Below are positions 63,298 through 64,000 of a stretch of DNA of 64,000 bases, piece after piece. Every line of letters begins with the position of its first letter. Positions within the stretch are counted from its first letter, which is position 1. A program made the translations under genes and the position numbers. This DNA is from Streptococcus infantis. GTDB taxonomy: Bacteria > Bacillota > Bacilli > Lactobacillales > Streptococcaceae. The stretch lies in the NCBI RefSeq assembly GCF_000963255.1, contig NZ_JYOV01000011.1, forward strand, positions 24,534 to 88,533, written 5' to 3'. A model generated the notes under the pieces. The model saw only the letters and a program-made list of their open reading frames with translations, ran no database searches and was not told the DNA's origin.

Positions 63298-64000
63298 GGC
63301 TCTATAATATTTGTAGTGGGTAAATCCCCTATGGATCTTATGGAGCCTATTTTTGTGTAGAAAAAAAGTCCCATATGACCTATAATGAAAAGCGATCAAA
63401 CAACTCATTAGAAAGAATCCTATGGAACAATTACATTTTATCACAAAACTGCTCGATATCAAAGACCCTAATATCCAGATTCTAGACATCATCAATATGA
63501 ATACCTACAAAGAAATCATCGCTAAACTGGACTACGACGCCCCATCTTGCCCTGATTGCGGAAGTCAAATGAAGAAATATGACTTTCAAAAACATTCTAA
63601 GATTCCTTACCTCGAAACGACTGGTATGCCTACCAGAATTCTTCTGAAAAAGCGTCGATTCAAGTGCTATCATTGCTCGAAAATGATGGTCGCCGAAACC
63701 TCTCTCGTCAAGAAGAATCATCAAATTCCTCGTATTATCAACCAAAAGATTGCTCAAAAGTTAATTGAAAAGACTTCTATGACTGATATTGCACATCAGC
63801 TATCCATTTCAACTTCAACTGTCATTCGTAAGCTCAATGACTTTCACTTTAAGCATGATTTTTCTTGTCTTCCAGAGATTATGTCTTGGGACGAGTATGC
63901 CTTTACCAAGGGAAAGATGAGTTTTATCGCACAAGATTTTGATCAGCTCAATATCATTACTGTTCTTGAGGGAAGAACACAAGCTATCATCCGCAATCAC
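63298..64000 (+). mobile_element. ISL3-family insertion sequence, left part
   Basis: Begins about GGCTCTATAATAT (63298), the usual GGCTCT start of ISL3-family ends, and extends beyond the window. The right end and target duplication cannot be seen. It resembles pneumococcal IS1167-type elements. Confidence 0.8.
63422..64000 (+). CDS. ISL3-family transposase (cut by the window edge)
   Basis: 193 residues visible from the ATG at 63422. The N-terminal zinc-binding domain shows CPDCGSQMKKYDF and CYHCSKMMVAETSL. A helix-turn-helix follows (TSMTDIAHQLSISTSTVIRK), and the DDE catalytic domain begins with the first Asp in LPEIMSWDEYAFTKGKMSF. It is open to the last base; intactness cannot be judged. 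Confidence 0.9.
   Translation, partial: MEQLHFITKLLDIKDPNIQILDIINMNTYKEIIAKLDYDAPSCPDCGSQMKKYDFQKHSKIPYLETTGMPTRILLKKRRFKCYHCSKMMVAETSLVKKNHQIPRIINQKIAQKLIEKTSMTDIAHQLSISTSTVIRKLNDFHFKHDFSCLPEIMSWDEYAFTKGKMSFIAQDFDQLNIITVLEGRTQAIIRNH

Overview
The window looks like chromosome from a mitis-group Streptococcus (S. mitis, S. oralis or S. pneumoniae-like) with the right two thirds of a siphovirus prophage at its left end. The reasons are low GC, a choline-binding LytA-type amidase, a ZmpSR/TCS09-like two-component system, and pneumococcus-like housekeeping genes (tgt, ilvD, argS-argR-mutS, rpsL-rpsG-fusA, polC, pepS, queA).

Prophage, 1 to about 21,700. Small early/middle genes lead to an ArpU/RinA-type late regulator. 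A two-gene interlude follows (compact tyrosine recombinase, small membrane protein), bracketed by two copies of a 53-nt promoter-bearing repeat. The late operon then runs in HK97/Phi13 order: HNH endonuclease, small and large terminase, portal, prohead protease, capsid, four head-tail joining proteins, major tail protein, tail chaperone G with a -1 frameshift GT product, tape measure, Dit, a 1524-residue tail/receptor-binding protein with an S74 chaperone end, DUF1366-like protein, holin and LytA-like endolysin. Three very small genes on the opposite strand lie beyond the lysis genes, behind a consensus promoter with a palindrome in its spacer. The left end and the main integrase are outside the window.

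Chromosome, 21,700 to 43,900. Here are tgt, an OatA/Adr-type O-acetyltransferase, a SufT-like protein, a dispersed 180-nt repeat, a VOC protein, ilvD, an SPFH protein with a ribbon-helix-helix partner, rpmF-rpmG, and a cadD-cadX cadmium cassette bracketed by a 119-nt duplication of the rpmG tail. Then follow a DUF1643 protein, a YesL-YesM-YesN cluster with a CcpA-like site, nrdI, argS with a hairpin array downstream, argR, mutS and a LytTR-DUF3021 pair.

Chromosome, 43,900 to 64,000. The str operon genes rpsL, rpsG and fusA come first, then polC, an Imm26-like protein, pepS, a GlsB-like protein, the second (inverted) copy of the 180-nt repeat, a LysR regulator that may be translated leaderless, queA (same pathway as tgt), a DUF6287-like lipoprotein, and a 1578-residue LPXTG protein with nine pilin-type isopeptide repeats. 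That protein lies between the lipoprotein gene and a broken second copy of its 3' end. An ISL3-family transposase gene runs off the right edge.

All assignments are from reading the sequence and from recalled family features. No database search was run. No tRNA, rRNA or CRISPR array was seen.
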